In this document: positions 44,301-53,500 of the stretch, piece by piece
Layout: the number at the start of each line of letters is the position of its first letter
Numbering within the stretch: position 1 is the first letter of the stretch
Assembly (NCBI RefSeq): GCF_018130215.1
Contig: NZ_JAFCKQ010000002.1
Span: 186,001-250,000, forward strand
DNA: 64,000 nucleotides
Source of the DNA: Bradyrhizobium jicamae
Lineage (GTDB): Bacteria; Pseudomonadota; Alphaproteobacteria; Rhizobiales; Xanthobacteraceae
Direction: 5' to 3'
Translations under genes and position numbers: made by a program
Notes under the pieces: model-generated
The model's database searches: none
Seen by the model: the letters and a program-made list of their open reading frames with translations, nothing else
What the model was told of the DNA's origin: nothing

Positions 44301-44316
44301 TGTGATCCAGGTCACG
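44301..44316. promoter_or_regulatory. CRP-like binding site 1
   Basis: TGTGATCCAGGTCACG fits TGTGA-N6-TCAC(A/G), the CRP/FNR-superfamily consensus. Its inner 14 bp (44302-44315) reappear in exact inverted orientation at 44397-44410. It lies 87 bp from the OmpA-like start and about 185 bp from the caspase start. Confidence 0.6.
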
Positions 44317-44395
44317 TTCTGGTTCCCGCCTGATCCGATCAGGATGACGTGCGTCGCACCGTTATGGAATCGGGTTCGAAGCACGCCTTGCTCTG

Positions 44396-44411
44396 TGTGA
44401 CCTGGATCACG
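44396..44411. promoter_or_regulatory. CRP-like binding site 2
   Basis: TGTGACCTGGATCACG, again TGTGA-N6-TCAC(A/G). Centre to centre from site 1 is 95 bp, about nine helical turns. It lies 90 bp upstream of the caspase ATG (44501), a usual distance for activation. A half-site ATCACAC follows near 44431. Confidence 0.6.
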
Positions 44412-44500
44412 GTTACGGACTGCGCGCCAGATCACACTCCAGCCATCGGATGAGGACCTTGCGGCAGGATGCCGGAGGTCGGGCAAGGGGAGAGTGGATC

Positions 44501-45910
44501 ATGCGGCGGCTTTTGATTGCGGCTCTGTCATTGGCGGGATTCCTGGTCGGCGCAGATGCGGCGCTCGCCGACAAGCGGGTGGCCTTCGTGGTCGGCAATG
44601 GCGCCTACAAGAATGTGCCGGCGCTGCCCAATCCGGCCGGAGATGCCAAGGCGATCGCCAAGCTCCTGCGCGGCGTCGGCTTCGAGGTGGTCGAGGGCGC
44701 GAACCTCACCCGCGACAAGATGACGGAAAAGCTGCTCGACTTCGGCAAGAAGGCCGAAGGCGCCGACGTCGCGCTGTTTTTCTATGCCGGGCACGGCATT
44801 GCGGTGAACGGCGTCAACTATCTGCTGCCTGTTGACGCCGACCTCAAATCCGAGATGGACGTCAAGCTCGGCGCCGCGATCAACGTGGACCTCACGCTCG
44901 AGCAGACGATGGCCGACGCCAAGGTCAAGCTGGTGCTGCTCGATGCCTGCCGCGACAATCCGTTCGCCGCAAAGATCCGTTCGGCCAAGGCGACGCGCAG
45001 CGTCAGCGTCGAGAGCGGGCTTGCCGAGATGAAGTCGGGCGAGGGCACCCTGATCGCATTCGCGACCGGTCCGGGCCAGACCGCGCTCGATGGCGAGAGC
45101 GGAACCAACAGCCCGTTCACCCGCGCGCTGCTCGCCAACATCGCAAGTCCCGGCGTCGAGATCCAGCAGGCGATGACCAGGGTCCGCGCCCAGGTCAACG
45201 AGGAGACCAACAAGGGACAGCTGCCCTGGGGCCACACCAATCTGATCGGCAGCGTCTATCTCAACCCGGCGGCATCGCCCTCGACCGACAGTGCTGTTGC
45301 CGAGACCGCGGCGCCCGCCGGCACCGCCTCCGAGGTCGAGCTCGAGTTCTGGCGTTCGATCAAGGACTCCAGCAAGGTGGAGGAGCTCAACGCCTACCTG
45401 ACGAAGTATCCGAACGGCACCTTCAAGCCGATCGCGCTCGCTCGCGTCGCCGCGCTGCAGGATGGTCCGTCGACCACGACGCGCAACCTCGCCACTGGCT
45501 CCGCCATCGATCCCGCGACCTTCTCCGACGAAGCCACCCAGGTGACGGAGGATCAGCTCGGGCTCGATCGTAACCAGCGCCGCGACGTGCAGCACCGCCT
45601 CACCGGCCTCGGCTTCGACGTCAAGGCATCAGGCAGGTTCGACGACGCGACCCGTGCCGTGATCGAGCGCTGGCAGGCGGCCCGCGGCTATCCGAAGAGC
45701 GGCTACCTCAATGCGCTGCAGCACAGGGCGTTGCTGTCGGAGATCGTTGCGGCCCGTGTCGCATCCGGCGACAACGCCGACGACGAGTCCTCCCATGCGT
45801 CGCGCCGGCATGGCGGCGGTGGCGGCGTTCGCTATCACTATCGCGCCGGCGGCGGCGGTGGTCCGGGCGCCTTCTTCGGCGGCATGATGGGCGGACTGTT
45901 CCGCCACTGA
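44501..45910 (+). CDS. exported caspase-family (p20) protein with C-terminal peptidoglycan-binding-like domain
   Basis: A 469-aa protein; GGGGAG before the ATG sets the start. A signal peptide (about residues 1-24, ending ALA-DK) precedes a caspase p20-like domain (about 24-245). The catalytic dyad is visible: His98 in FYAGHGIAVNG and Cys150 in LLDACRDNPF. A middle segment (EFWRSIKDSSKVEELNAYLT) resembles the repeat found in many bacterial metacaspase-like proteins. A C-terminal domain (about 360-420, DVQHRLTGLGFDVKASGRFD) matches peptidoglycan-binding type 1, then a Gly/His-rich tail. Likely a periplasmic cysteine peptidase of metacaspase type; substrate unknown. Regulation by the CRP-like sites upstream is inferred. 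Confidence 0.85.
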   Translation: MRRLLIAALSLAGFLVGADAALADKRVAFVVGNGAYKNVPALPNPAGDAKAIAKLLRGVGFEVVEGANLTRDKMTEKLLDFGKKAEGADVALFFYAGHGIAVNGVNYLLPVDADLKSEMDVKLGAAINVDLTLEQTMADAKVKLVLLDACRDNPFAAKIRSAKATRSVSVESGLAEMKSGEGTLIAFATGPGQTALDGESGTNSPFTRALLANIASPGVEIQQAMTRVRAQVNEETNKGQLPWGHTNLIGSVYLNPAASPSTDSAVAETAAPAGTASEVELEFWRSIKDSSKVEELNAYLTKYPNGTFKPIALARVAALQDGPSTTTRNLATGSAIDPATFSDEATQVTEDQLGLDRNQRRDVQHRLTGLGFDVKASGRFDDATRAVIERWQAARGYPKSGYLNALQHRALLSEIVAARVASGDNADDESSHASRRHGGGGGVRYHYRAGGGGGPGAFFGGMMGGLFRH

Positions 45911-45932
45911 GTTCCGGACCAGCGAGACATCG

Positions 45933-45960
45933 GGGCGGCCGCACGGGCCGCCCTTGTCTT
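45933..45960 (+). terminator. rho-independent terminator after the caspase gene
   Basis: GGGCGGCC (45933-45940) pairs with GGCCGCCC (45946-45953) around a 5-nt loop and is followed by TTGTCTT. It begins 23 bp after the stop at 45910. Confidence 0.7.
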
Positions 45961-46155
45961 GGCGCCGCTGCCGGTCGCATTCCCGTCGTGCTGCAGCCGG
46001 GCTTGCGACAAACAATCGGCACGATGCGCGCCTAGCTGCTGGCTGGGGACCAGTACAAGCGTAGACGGGCGGACGTGTTCGGGCAGAGCAGGCGACGGCA
46101 TGGCTATCGGGAGCGACACGGAGGCAGTAACGATCGCGACCAGTCGGCGGCATCG

Positions 46156-46386
46156 ATGCCGATCCTGATCGGAGCTGCGATGATCGCAACCGCGATCCTG
46201 CTGTCGACGCTGCTCGGCGCGCTCGCCAACCGCTATGTCGGCTTCGAGAGCCCGAACGACGAGAGCGCCTGGCTGGTCGATCGCCTGACCGGCAATGTCT
46301 ACAAATGCGAGGCGCCGGAGCGCGGCAAGGCGGTCTGCGAGGCCGAGATGTCGACCGGATCGGTAACGGAGCGGCCGAAGCGCTGA
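46156..46386 (+). CDS. small single-span membrane protein
   Basis: About 76 aa from the ATG at 46156; the start is uncertain because the frame stays open for 80 bp upstream and no clear ribosome site is seen. One membrane segment lies at about residues 2-20 (ILIGAAMIATAILLSTLLGAL), followed by RYVGFESP, WLVDRLTGNVYKCEAPERGKA and a charged tail. The pattern LVDRLTGNVYKC is one I recall in short rhizobial membrane proteins. Function unknown. Confidence 0.6.
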   Translation: MPILIGAAMIATAILLSTLLGALANRYVGFESPNDESAWLVDRLTGNVYKCEAPERGKAVCEAEMSTGSVTERPKR

Positions 46387-46457
46387 GCATCATGCGTGGC
46401 CGGTATTCGCTGATGCGGCTCTCCACAGCAGCGCGAATCCCGCTACATTGCCGCACC

Positions 46458-47621
46458 ATGCCGCGCGCGACCGAACCCGTTTCCCTAAGCAAGACCAGGG
46501 CCCGCCATGTCTGGCTGCGCGCGCAGCGGCTCGACACGACAGCGCCGTTCGGCGAGGGCGCATCCGCGGTGGCCGCCGCCGTCGATCATCTCGGCTATGT
46601 GCAGATCGACACCATCAACGTGATCGAGCGCTGCCATCACCACATCCTCTTCACCCGCATCCCGGACTACCGCCGCGCCGACCTGAAGCAGGCACAGAGC
46701 GCGGACAAGAGCGTGTTCGAATACTGGACGCATGCACTGTCCTACATTCCGTCCAAGGATATCGGCTATTTCCTGCCGGCGATGAAGGCGCACAAGCGCG
46801 ACGGCCACAAATGGTTCGCGTCGGTCACGCCGGCGGACACGCGCAAGGTGATGCGGCTGGTGCGATCGGCCCCGCTCACCATCCGCGACATCGACGACGA
46901 CGTGCTGACCGAGAAGGAGCATCTCTGGCAGAGCCGCAAACCCTCGAAGCGCGCATTGCAGCTCGCCTTCTACGGCGGCGCGGTCACCATCTCCGAGCGC
47001 AACGGCATGCTGAAGACCTACGAGCTGACCAGCCGGCATTTCGGCTGGGACAGGCCGCCGAAGGCGGCGTCGGCGTCGGACGGGATCACCTATCTGCTCG
47101 ACCGCGCGCTGCGCGCGCAGGGGATCGTCAGCCTCGATTCGATCTGCCATCTCGACGCGCCCAGCAAGAAGGCGGTGCGCCGCCTGATCGATGCCCGCCT
47201 CCGCCGCAAGGAACTGGTGGCGATCGCGCTCGAGGGCGCCGGCAAGCAGGAGCATTGGGCGCGGCCCGAGGTGCTGGAGCAGACCGGCGAGGGGGACCCC
47301 GGCCTCGTCCACATCCTGTCGCCGTTCGATCCTTTGATCATCCAGCGCAGGCGCACCGAATTGATCTTCGGCTACGGCCACAGATTCGAGGCGTATGTGC
47401 CGAAGGAGAAGCGCCTGTTCGGCTATTTCGCGTTGCCGGTGCTGGTCGGCGACGACATCGTCGCCGCCCTCGACCTGAAGACCGACCGCCAGAACAGGAA
47501 GCTGCTGATGCAGAAATGGAGCTGGGTCGGCAACGGCAAGAAGCAGGCATCGCGCAAGGAGCTGAAGCGGCGCATCGAGGAGGAACTCGATCGGTTCGAG
47601 CAGTTTCAGCTGGCTGAATAG
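46458..47621 (+). CDS. YcaQ/AlkX-like winged-helix DNA glycosylase
   Basis: A 387-aa protein of the HTH_42 (YcaQ) family. The start at 46458 is the last ATG before conserved sequence. The N-terminal winged helices (about residues 15-130) include the sequence YVQIDTINVIERCHHHILFT; the QxD motif in VQID is the catalytic signature of interstrand-crosslink glycosylases YcaQ/AlkX. C-terminal features are ILSPFDPLIIQRRR and FGYFALPVLVGDD. By family it unhooks nitrogen-mustard-type crosslinks or excises bulky alkyl lesions. A palindromic repeat follows its stop. It is unrelated to its envelope neighbours. Confidence 0.82.
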   Translation: MPRATEPVSLSKTRARHVWLRAQRLDTTAPFGEGASAVAAAVDHLGYVQIDTINVIERCHHHILFTRIPDYRRADLKQAQSADKSVFEYWTHALSYIPSKDIGYFLPAMKAHKRDGHKWFASVTPADTRKVMRLVRSAPLTIRDIDDDVLTEKEHLWQSRKPSKRALQLAFYGGAVTISERNGMLKTYELTSRHFGWDRPPKAASASDGITYLLDRALRAQGIVSLDSICHLDAPSKKAVRRLIDARLRRKELVAIALEGAGKQEHWARPEVLEQTGEGDPGLVHILSPFDPLIIQRRRTELIFGYGHRFEAYVPKEKRLFGYFALPVLVGDDIVAALDLKTDRQNRKLLMQKWSWVGNGKKQASRKELKRRIEEELDRFEQFQLAE

Positions 47622-47640
47622 GCACTCACCTCCGTCAAGC

Positions 47641-47700
47641 GAGCGAAGCGAAGCAATCCAGGGTGCCGCAAGCGGAAACCATGGATTGCTTCGTCGCCTC
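47641..47700. repeat. palindromic repeat, family D
   Basis: GAGCGAAGCGAAGCAATCCA (47641-47660) and TGGATTGCTTCGTCGCCTC (47682-47700) pair over about 17 of 20 positions. It starts 19 bp after the YcaQ-like stop and ends 112 bp before the MFS start. Confidence 0.7.
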
Positions 47701-47812
47701 AGCCTGCGAAGTCGCAAGGCGCCGCTCGGTGCTGTGCACGATGCATTTTTGCCATTGCTCAACGCGCGGCCACCCAATATGCCTCACGGCAAGCAATAGA
47801 ACGGGGAAACTG

Positions 47813-49138
47813 ATGAGCCAGACTGCAACCATCGCGCCTGATGGCGGCGCCCGCAGTGAGATCGAGACATCAACCATTCGCGCGATCTCATGGCGGCTGA
47901 TCCCGTTCCTGGTGCTGGCCTACTTCTTCTCCTATCTCGACCGCGTCAATCTCGGCTTCGCGGCGTTGACCATGAACAGCGAGCTGAAGTTCTCGCCGAC
48001 GGTGTTTTCGTTCGGCGCCGGCATCTTCTTCATCGGCTATTTCATCTTCGAGGTGCCAAGCAACCTGGCGCTGGAGAGGTTCGGCGCCAGCCGCTGGATC
48101 GCGCGCATCATGGTGACCTGGGGCATCCTCTCGGCGCTGATGTGTGCGGTTTACGACGAGTACAGCTTCTATGCTCTGCGCTTCTTCCTCGGCGTGGCGG
48201 AGGCCGGTTTCTTCCCCGGCATCATCCTTTATCTCACCTATTGGTACCCGGCCGAGTATCGCGCGCGCTTCCTCGCCGCCTTTGCGCTCGCTGTCCCGAT
48301 CTCCACCGTGATCGGCGCGCCGATCTCGGGCCTCCTGCTCGGGCTCGACGGCGTGATGGGGTTCAAGGGCTGGCAGTGGCTGTTCATTGTCGAGGGCGTT
48401 CCGTCGGTGCTGCTCGGCGTCGTCACCTGGTTTTATCTCACCGACAGGCCGGAGAAGGCCGACTGGCTTTCGGCCGGGCAGAAGGCGTGGCTGAAGTCGA
48501 AGCTCGATGCCGAGATCGCTGCCAAGCAATCGGTGCAGCATTTTTCGCTTGGCCAGGCGCTCACGTCGCCCAAGGTGCTCGCGCTCAGCGTGGTCTATTT
48601 CGGCTTCGTCGGCGCGCTGTATGGCATGCAGTTCTGGCTGCCGCAGATCGTCAAGGCGTTCGGCCTCACCAATGCACAGACCGGCTTCGTCACCGCGATA
48701 CCCTATCTGTTCGGCACCATCGCGATGATCCTGTGGGCGCGGCATTCGGATGCCACGCGCGAGCGCGTCGCCCATGTCGGCGGTCCGCTGCTGCTCACTG
48801 CGGTTGCGCTCGGCGTCTCCAGCTACATCACCGATCCCACCGCGACGATGGTGGTGCTGACGATCGCCGCCATCGGCGTGTTCTGCACCTTCGCGGTGTT
48901 CTGGACGCTGCCGACTGCCTGGCTCTCGGGTACCGCCGCCGCCGGTGCGATCGCGCTGATCAACTCGATCGGCAATCTCGCGGGTTTCGGCGGGCCCTAT
49001 CTGATCGGCTGGGTCAAGGAAGCGACCGGCAGCACGTCGACCGGCCTCCTGGTGCTGTCATTGCTGCCGCTGGTGGCGGGCCTGCTCGTCTTTCTCGGCG
49101 GGCATGAGAGCAGGACCGAGTTCGCCGGGGCGAAGTAG
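47813..49138 (+). CDS. MFS transporter, anion:cation symporter type
   Basis: A 441-aa protein with twelve predicted spans. The start at 47813 follows GGGGAAAC. Family signals: FFSYLDRVNLGFAALTMN in the first span and loop (the D-R-x-N-x-x motif of the ACS family), RFFLGVAEAGFFPGIILYL in span 5, and the cytoplasmic loop between the halves (about residues 195-245). ACS members import organic acids such as tartrate, phthalate, 4-hydroxyphenylacetate or sugar acids with protons. The substrate cannot be told from the sequence. No catabolic gene is co-transcribed. Confidence 0.85.
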   Translation: MSQTATIAPDGGARSEIETSTIRAISWRLIPFLVLAYFFSYLDRVNLGFAALTMNSELKFSPTVFSFGAGIFFIGYFIFEVPSNLALERFGASRWIARIMVTWGILSALMCAVYDEYSFYALRFFLGVAEAGFFPGIILYLTYWYPAEYRARFLAAFALAVPISTVIGAPISGLLLGLDGVMGFKGWQWLFIVEGVPSVLLGVVTWFYLTDRPEKADWLSAGQKAWLKSKLDAEIAAKQSVQHFSLGQALTSPKVLALSVVYFGFVGALYGMQFWLPQIVKAFGLTNAQTGFVTAIPYLFGTIAMILWARHSDATRERVAHVGGPLLLTAVALGVSSYITDPTATMVVLTIAAIGVFCTFAVFWTLPTAWLSGTAAAGAIALINSIGNLAGFGGPYLIGWVKEATGSTSTGLLVLSLLPLVAGLLVFLGGHESRTEFAGAK

Positions 49139-49188
49139 CCCGCATAGGATTGGTTTCGCTGCACTCTACCCATCCCACGATCTGCCGT

Positions 49189-49271
49189 GGCCCGGATGGA
49201 GCGCAGCACAATCCGGGACCGCTCTTTCCATCGACGATCTCCCCCGGATTTCGCTGCGCTTCATCAGGGGC
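49189..49271. repeat. palindromic repeat, family A (degenerate copy)
   Basis: GGCCCGGATGGAGCGCAGCA at the left and CCCGGATTTCGCTGCGCTTC at the right resemble the arms of the better copy at 54392-54477 but no longer pair well. It starts 50 bp after the MFS stop. Confidence 0.6.
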
Positions 49272-49335
49272 GACCTACTTCCTGAAAGCCGCCAGGCCCG
49301 GATGCCGATCACCCCAGGTTCACGAATTGGTTATT

Positions 49336-49385
49336 ACTGATGAATATTGACATTTATCAGTGATAAATCGATACTCTTCATCAGT
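49336..49385 (+). promoter_or_regulatory. RND efflux promoter with a four-half-site operator
   Basis: The -35 is TTGACA (49347-49352), and 17 bp later the -10 is GATACT (49370-49375). The spacer is filled by the perfect palindrome ATTTATCAGTGATAAAT (49352-49368). Two outer half-sites flank it: ACTGATGAAT (49336-49345) and CTTCATCAGT (49376-49385). All four follow the pattern ACTGATRAAT. This is the layout expected of a TetR-type repressor blocking RNA polymerase; the tetR gene ends the operon at 54331. Confidence 0.8.
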
Positions 49386-49408
49386 CGCCAGCTCGATGGA
49401 GAGATCCG

Positions 49409-50515
49409 ATGTTCGCCCGTTCCGTTTTATCCAGCTATTACAGGCTCTTGACCGGAGCATTGCTGGCTTTTGCGGTGTTCGCGCTGACCGGCTGCAACGA
49501 AAAGGTCGCCGAAAAGACCGAGCCCGGGCGCCCGGTTCTGGTAGCGACCGTCCATTACGAAGCCGAAACCCCTGAGCGCAGCTTTGTCGGCACGATCAAG
49601 CCCCGGATCGAAGCCGATATGGGCTTTCGGGTGGCCGGCAAGGTGGCCAAGCGGCTGGTCGAGGTCGGACAGACAGTCGACATCGACCAGCCCTTGGCCA
49701 CCCTCGACGAGGTCGACCTGAAGCTCCAGGCCGAGCAGGCCGAGGCCGAGCAGCGCGCCTCGACCGGGGTGCTGGCGCAGGCCGCTGCGGCCGAGCAGCG
49801 CGCCAAGGACCTGAAGGCCAAGGGCTGGGCCACCGACGCGACGCTCGACTCCGCCAAGGCCGCGGCCGACGAGGCGCGCGCGCGACTGAACCGTGCGGAG
49901 CGCTCGGTCGAACTGACGAAGAACTCGCTGTCTTATGCAACGCTTGTGGCCGACACCCGGGGTGTCGTCACAGCGACCATGATCGAGCCCGGCCAGGTGG
50001 TTGCCGCGGGCCAGGCTTCGATCCGTGTCGCCCGACTTGGTGAGAAGGAAGCCGTCGTCGCGATCCCAGAGACGCTGCTTTCCCGCGCCAGGTCGGGCGT
50101 TGCCACGGTGACGCTGTGGTCGGACGCCAACAAGACATATGCCGCGAAGCTGCGCGAGGTCGCGCCCTCGGCCGATCCCGCGACCCGCACCTATCTCGCA
50201 AAATTCTCGCTGCCCGATGCCGACGACAATGTCTCCCTCGGCATGACTGCGACCTTGACGCTCGCGGATTCCTCCACCGAACGCGTGGCGAAGCTGCCGT
50301 TGTCGGCACTCTACAGCCAGGGCGGCGATCCCTCGCTCTACATCGTCGACGACAAGGGCGACATCGCGTTGAAGCCGGTCAAGGTGAAGTCGTACGGCAG
50401 CGACTGCGTCGTGATCTCCGGCGGTGTCGATGACGGCGCCAAGGTCGTGGCCCTCGGCGTGCAGAAGCTTGATCCGAGCCAGAAGGTCCGGGTCGTCTCG
50501 TCGCTGTCGTTCTAG
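49409..50515 (+). CDS. RND efflux periplasmic adaptor (lipoprotein)
   Basis: A 368-aa protein, GGAGAG before the ATG. The N-terminus has a lipobox, ALTGC (Cys about residue 29), so it is anchored in the inner membrane facing the periplasm. Adaptor architecture: a lipoyl-like half (GFRVAGKVAKRLVEVGQTVD), a coiled-coil hairpin (about residues 95-160, rich in Ala/Glu/Gln), the second lipoyl half (DTRGVVTATMIEPGQVV), and beta-barrel and membrane-proximal domains. It links the RND pump encoded 45 bp downstream to an outer-membrane channel, which is not encoded here. Confidence 0.9.
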   Translation: MFARSVLSSYYRLLTGALLAFAVFALTGCNEKVAEKTEPGRPVLVATVHYEAETPERSFVGTIKPRIEADMGFRVAGKVAKRLVEVGQTVDIDQPLATLDEVDLKLQAEQAEAEQRASTGVLAQAAAAEQRAKDLKAKGWATDATLDSAKAAADEARARLNRAERSVELTKNSLSYATLVADTRGVVTATMIEPGQVVAAGQASIRVARLGEKEAVVAIPETLLSRARSGVATVTLWSDANKTYAAKLREVAPSADPATRTYLAKFSLPDADDNVSLGMTATLTLADSSTERVAKLPLSALYSQGGDPSLYIVDDKGDIALKPVKVKSYGSDCVVISGGVDDGAKVVALGVQKLDPSQKVRVVSSLSF

Positions 50516-50560
50516 TCCAAGCAATCAACGCGAAATCAGTTCTGGGAATTGGAGACTGAT

Positions 50561-53500
50561 ATGAAGCGCTTCAATCTTTCGGCCTGGGCGGTCAGCCATC
50601 CGACGCTGGTGCTGTTCCTGATGATCGTGCTCGGCGTCGCCGGCTACTTCTCCTACCAGAAGCTCGGCCGCGCCGAGGATCCGTTCTTCACCGTGAAGGT
50701 GGTGAACGTCTCGGTGATGTGGCCGGGCGCGACCTCGCAGGAAATGCAGATGCAGGTCGCCGATCCCATCGAGAAGAAGCTGCAGGAGCTGCCGTTCTTC
50801 GAGAAGGTGCAGACCTATTCCAAGCCGGGCTTCACGGCGATGCAGGTCACCTTCCGCGATTCGACCCCGCCGAAGGACGTGCCCTACCTGTTCTATCTGC
50901 TGCGCAAGAAGCTGGTCGACGTTCAGGGTGAGTTGCCGTCCGGCATCCTCGGTCCCGTCGTCAACGACGAATTCTCCGACGTCGATTCCATCCTCTACAT
51001 GATGACCGGCGACGGCGCCAATTATGCGCAGCTGAAGAAGGCCGCCGAAGGTTTTCGCCAGCGCCTGCTCAAGGTGCCGGGGGTGACCAAGGTCGACCTC
51101 TACGGTATCCAGGACGAGCGCATCTATGTCGAGTTCTCGCATGCCAAGCTCGCCACGCTGGGCATCACGCCGCAGGCGCTGTTCGATTCGCTTGCCAAGC
51201 AGAACAACGTGACGCCGGCCGGCACGGTCGAAACCTCCGCGCAGCGCGTGCCGCTGCGCGTCACCGGTGCGCTCGACGGCGTCAAGGCCGTCGCCGAAAC
51301 CCCGGTCGAGAGCAACGGCCGCGTGTTCCGCCTCGGCGACATCGCCACCGTCACCCACGGCTATGTCGATCCGCCGAGCTTCACCGTGCGTCAGGAAGGC
51401 AAGCCGGCGCTCGGCATCGGCGTGGTCACCGCCAAGGGCGCCAACATCCTCGAGCTCGGCAAGGACGTCGAGCAGGCGACCGCCGAGTTCATGAAGGCGG
51501 TGCCGCAGGGCATCGACGTCAGGCAGATCGCCGATCAGCCCAAGGTGGTCGAGCACGCCGTCGGCGAGTTCGTGCACTCCTTCGTCGAGGCGCTGGCGAT
51601 CGTGCTGTTCGTCTCCTTTGTCGCGCTCGGCTGGCGCACCGGCATCGTGGTGGCGCTGTCGGTGCCGCTGGTGCTTGGAATCGTGTTCATCGTGATGAAC
51701 GCGATGTCGCTCGACCTGCACCGCATCACGCTCGGCGCGTTGATCATCGCGCTCGGCCTTCTGGTCGACGACGCCATCATCGCGGTCGAGATGATGGTGG
51801 TGAAGATGGAGCAGGGCTGGGACCGCATGAAGGCGGCGTCCTTTGCCTGGGAATCCACCGCGTTTCCGATGCTCACGGGGACGCTGGTCACGGCCGCCGG
51901 CTTCCTCCCCATCGGCTTTGCCAATTCGGCGGTCGGCGAATATGCCGGCGGCATCTTCTGGATCGTGGCGATCGCGCTGGTTGCCTCGTGGTTCGTCGCG
52001 GTGATCTTCACGCCCTATATCGGCGTCAAGCTCCTGCCCAACATCAAGGTGCATCAGAACCACGATCCGCACGCGATCTACGAGACGCGGATCTACCGCG
52101 GCTTGCGCGGCGTCGTGCAGTGGTGCGTTGATCACCGTATCAAGGTCGTGGTGGCGACCGTCGGCGTGTTCGCGGCCTCGATCATGGCCTTCGGTCACGT
52201 CCAGCAGCAGTTCTTCCCGCTGTCGGAGCGGCCCGAGCTGTTCCTGCAGCTCCGCCTGCCCGAGGGCACGGCGTTCAATGTCACCGAGAAGGCGGTGAAG
52301 AAGGCCGAGGCGCTGCTCAAGGACGACCAGGACATCGAGACCTACACGGCCTATGTCGGCCAGGGTTCGCCCCGCTTCTGGCTCGGCCTCAACCCGCAAC
52401 TTCCGAACGAGGCGTTCGCCGAGATCGTGATCCTGTCCAGGAACGTCGAGGCTCGCGAGCGCATCAAGGCCAAGATCGAGCAGGCCGCTGCCGACGGCGC
52501 GCTGAACGAGGCGCGGGTCCGGGTCGACCGCTTCAACTTCGGGCCGCCGGTCGGCTTCCCGGTCCAGTTCCGCGTGATCGGGCCTGACGCCAACAAGGTG
52601 CGCGACATCGCCTACCAGGTGCGCGAGGTCATGCGCCAGAACCCGAACGTCAAGGACGTCCAGCTCGACTGGAACGAGCAGTCGCCCTATTTGAAGCTGG
52701 TCGTCGACCAGGACCGGGCGCGCGCGCTCGGCCTCACCCCGCAGGACGTCTCGCAGGCGCTGTCGATGCTGATCTCGGGCGCGCCCGTCACCACGATCCG
52801 CGACGGCGTCGAGAAGGTCGGCGTGGTCGCCCGCGCGGTGCCGTCGGAGCGGCTCGATCTCGGCCACGTCGGCGATCTCACGATCACCTCACGCAATGGC
52901 GTTGCCGTGCCGCTGCAGCAGATCGCGAAGCTCGAATATGCGCATGAGGAGCCGATCCTGTGGCGGCGCAACCGCGACATGGCGATCACCGTGCGCTCGG
53001 ACGTCGTCGACGGCGTGCAGGCGCCCGACGTCACCAACCAGATCTCGCCGAAGCTGAAGGACATCCAGGCGCACCTCGAGCCGGCCTACCGGATCGAGCC
53101 GGGCGGAGCATTCGAGGAATCGGCCAAGGGCAATGCCTCGATCTTCGTGCTCTTCCCCGTCATGGTGATGGTGATGCTGACGCTCCTGATGATCCAGCTG
53201 CAAAGCTTCTCGCGCCTGTTCCTGGTGTTCCTGACCGCGCCGCTCGGCATCGTCGGCGCCTCGCTGGGGCTGAACGTCGCAAACCAGCCGTTCGGCTTCG
53301 TGGCGCTGCTCGGTCTGATCGCGCTGGCCGGCATGATCATGCGCAACGCCGTCATCCTGGTCGATCAGATCGAGAGCGACGTGTCGAGCGGCCTGACGCG
53401 GCGGGAGGCGATCGTGGAAGCCACCGTCCGCCGCGCCCGGCCGGTGGTGCTGACGGCGCTTGCGGCCATCCTCGCCATGATACCGCTGTCGCGCTCCGCG

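Noticed and set aside
50525..52867. Long minus-strand open frame opposite the RND pump
   Set aside because: Antisense shadow of a clear RND transporter; the product is rich in His, Arg and Asp with no recognisable domain.
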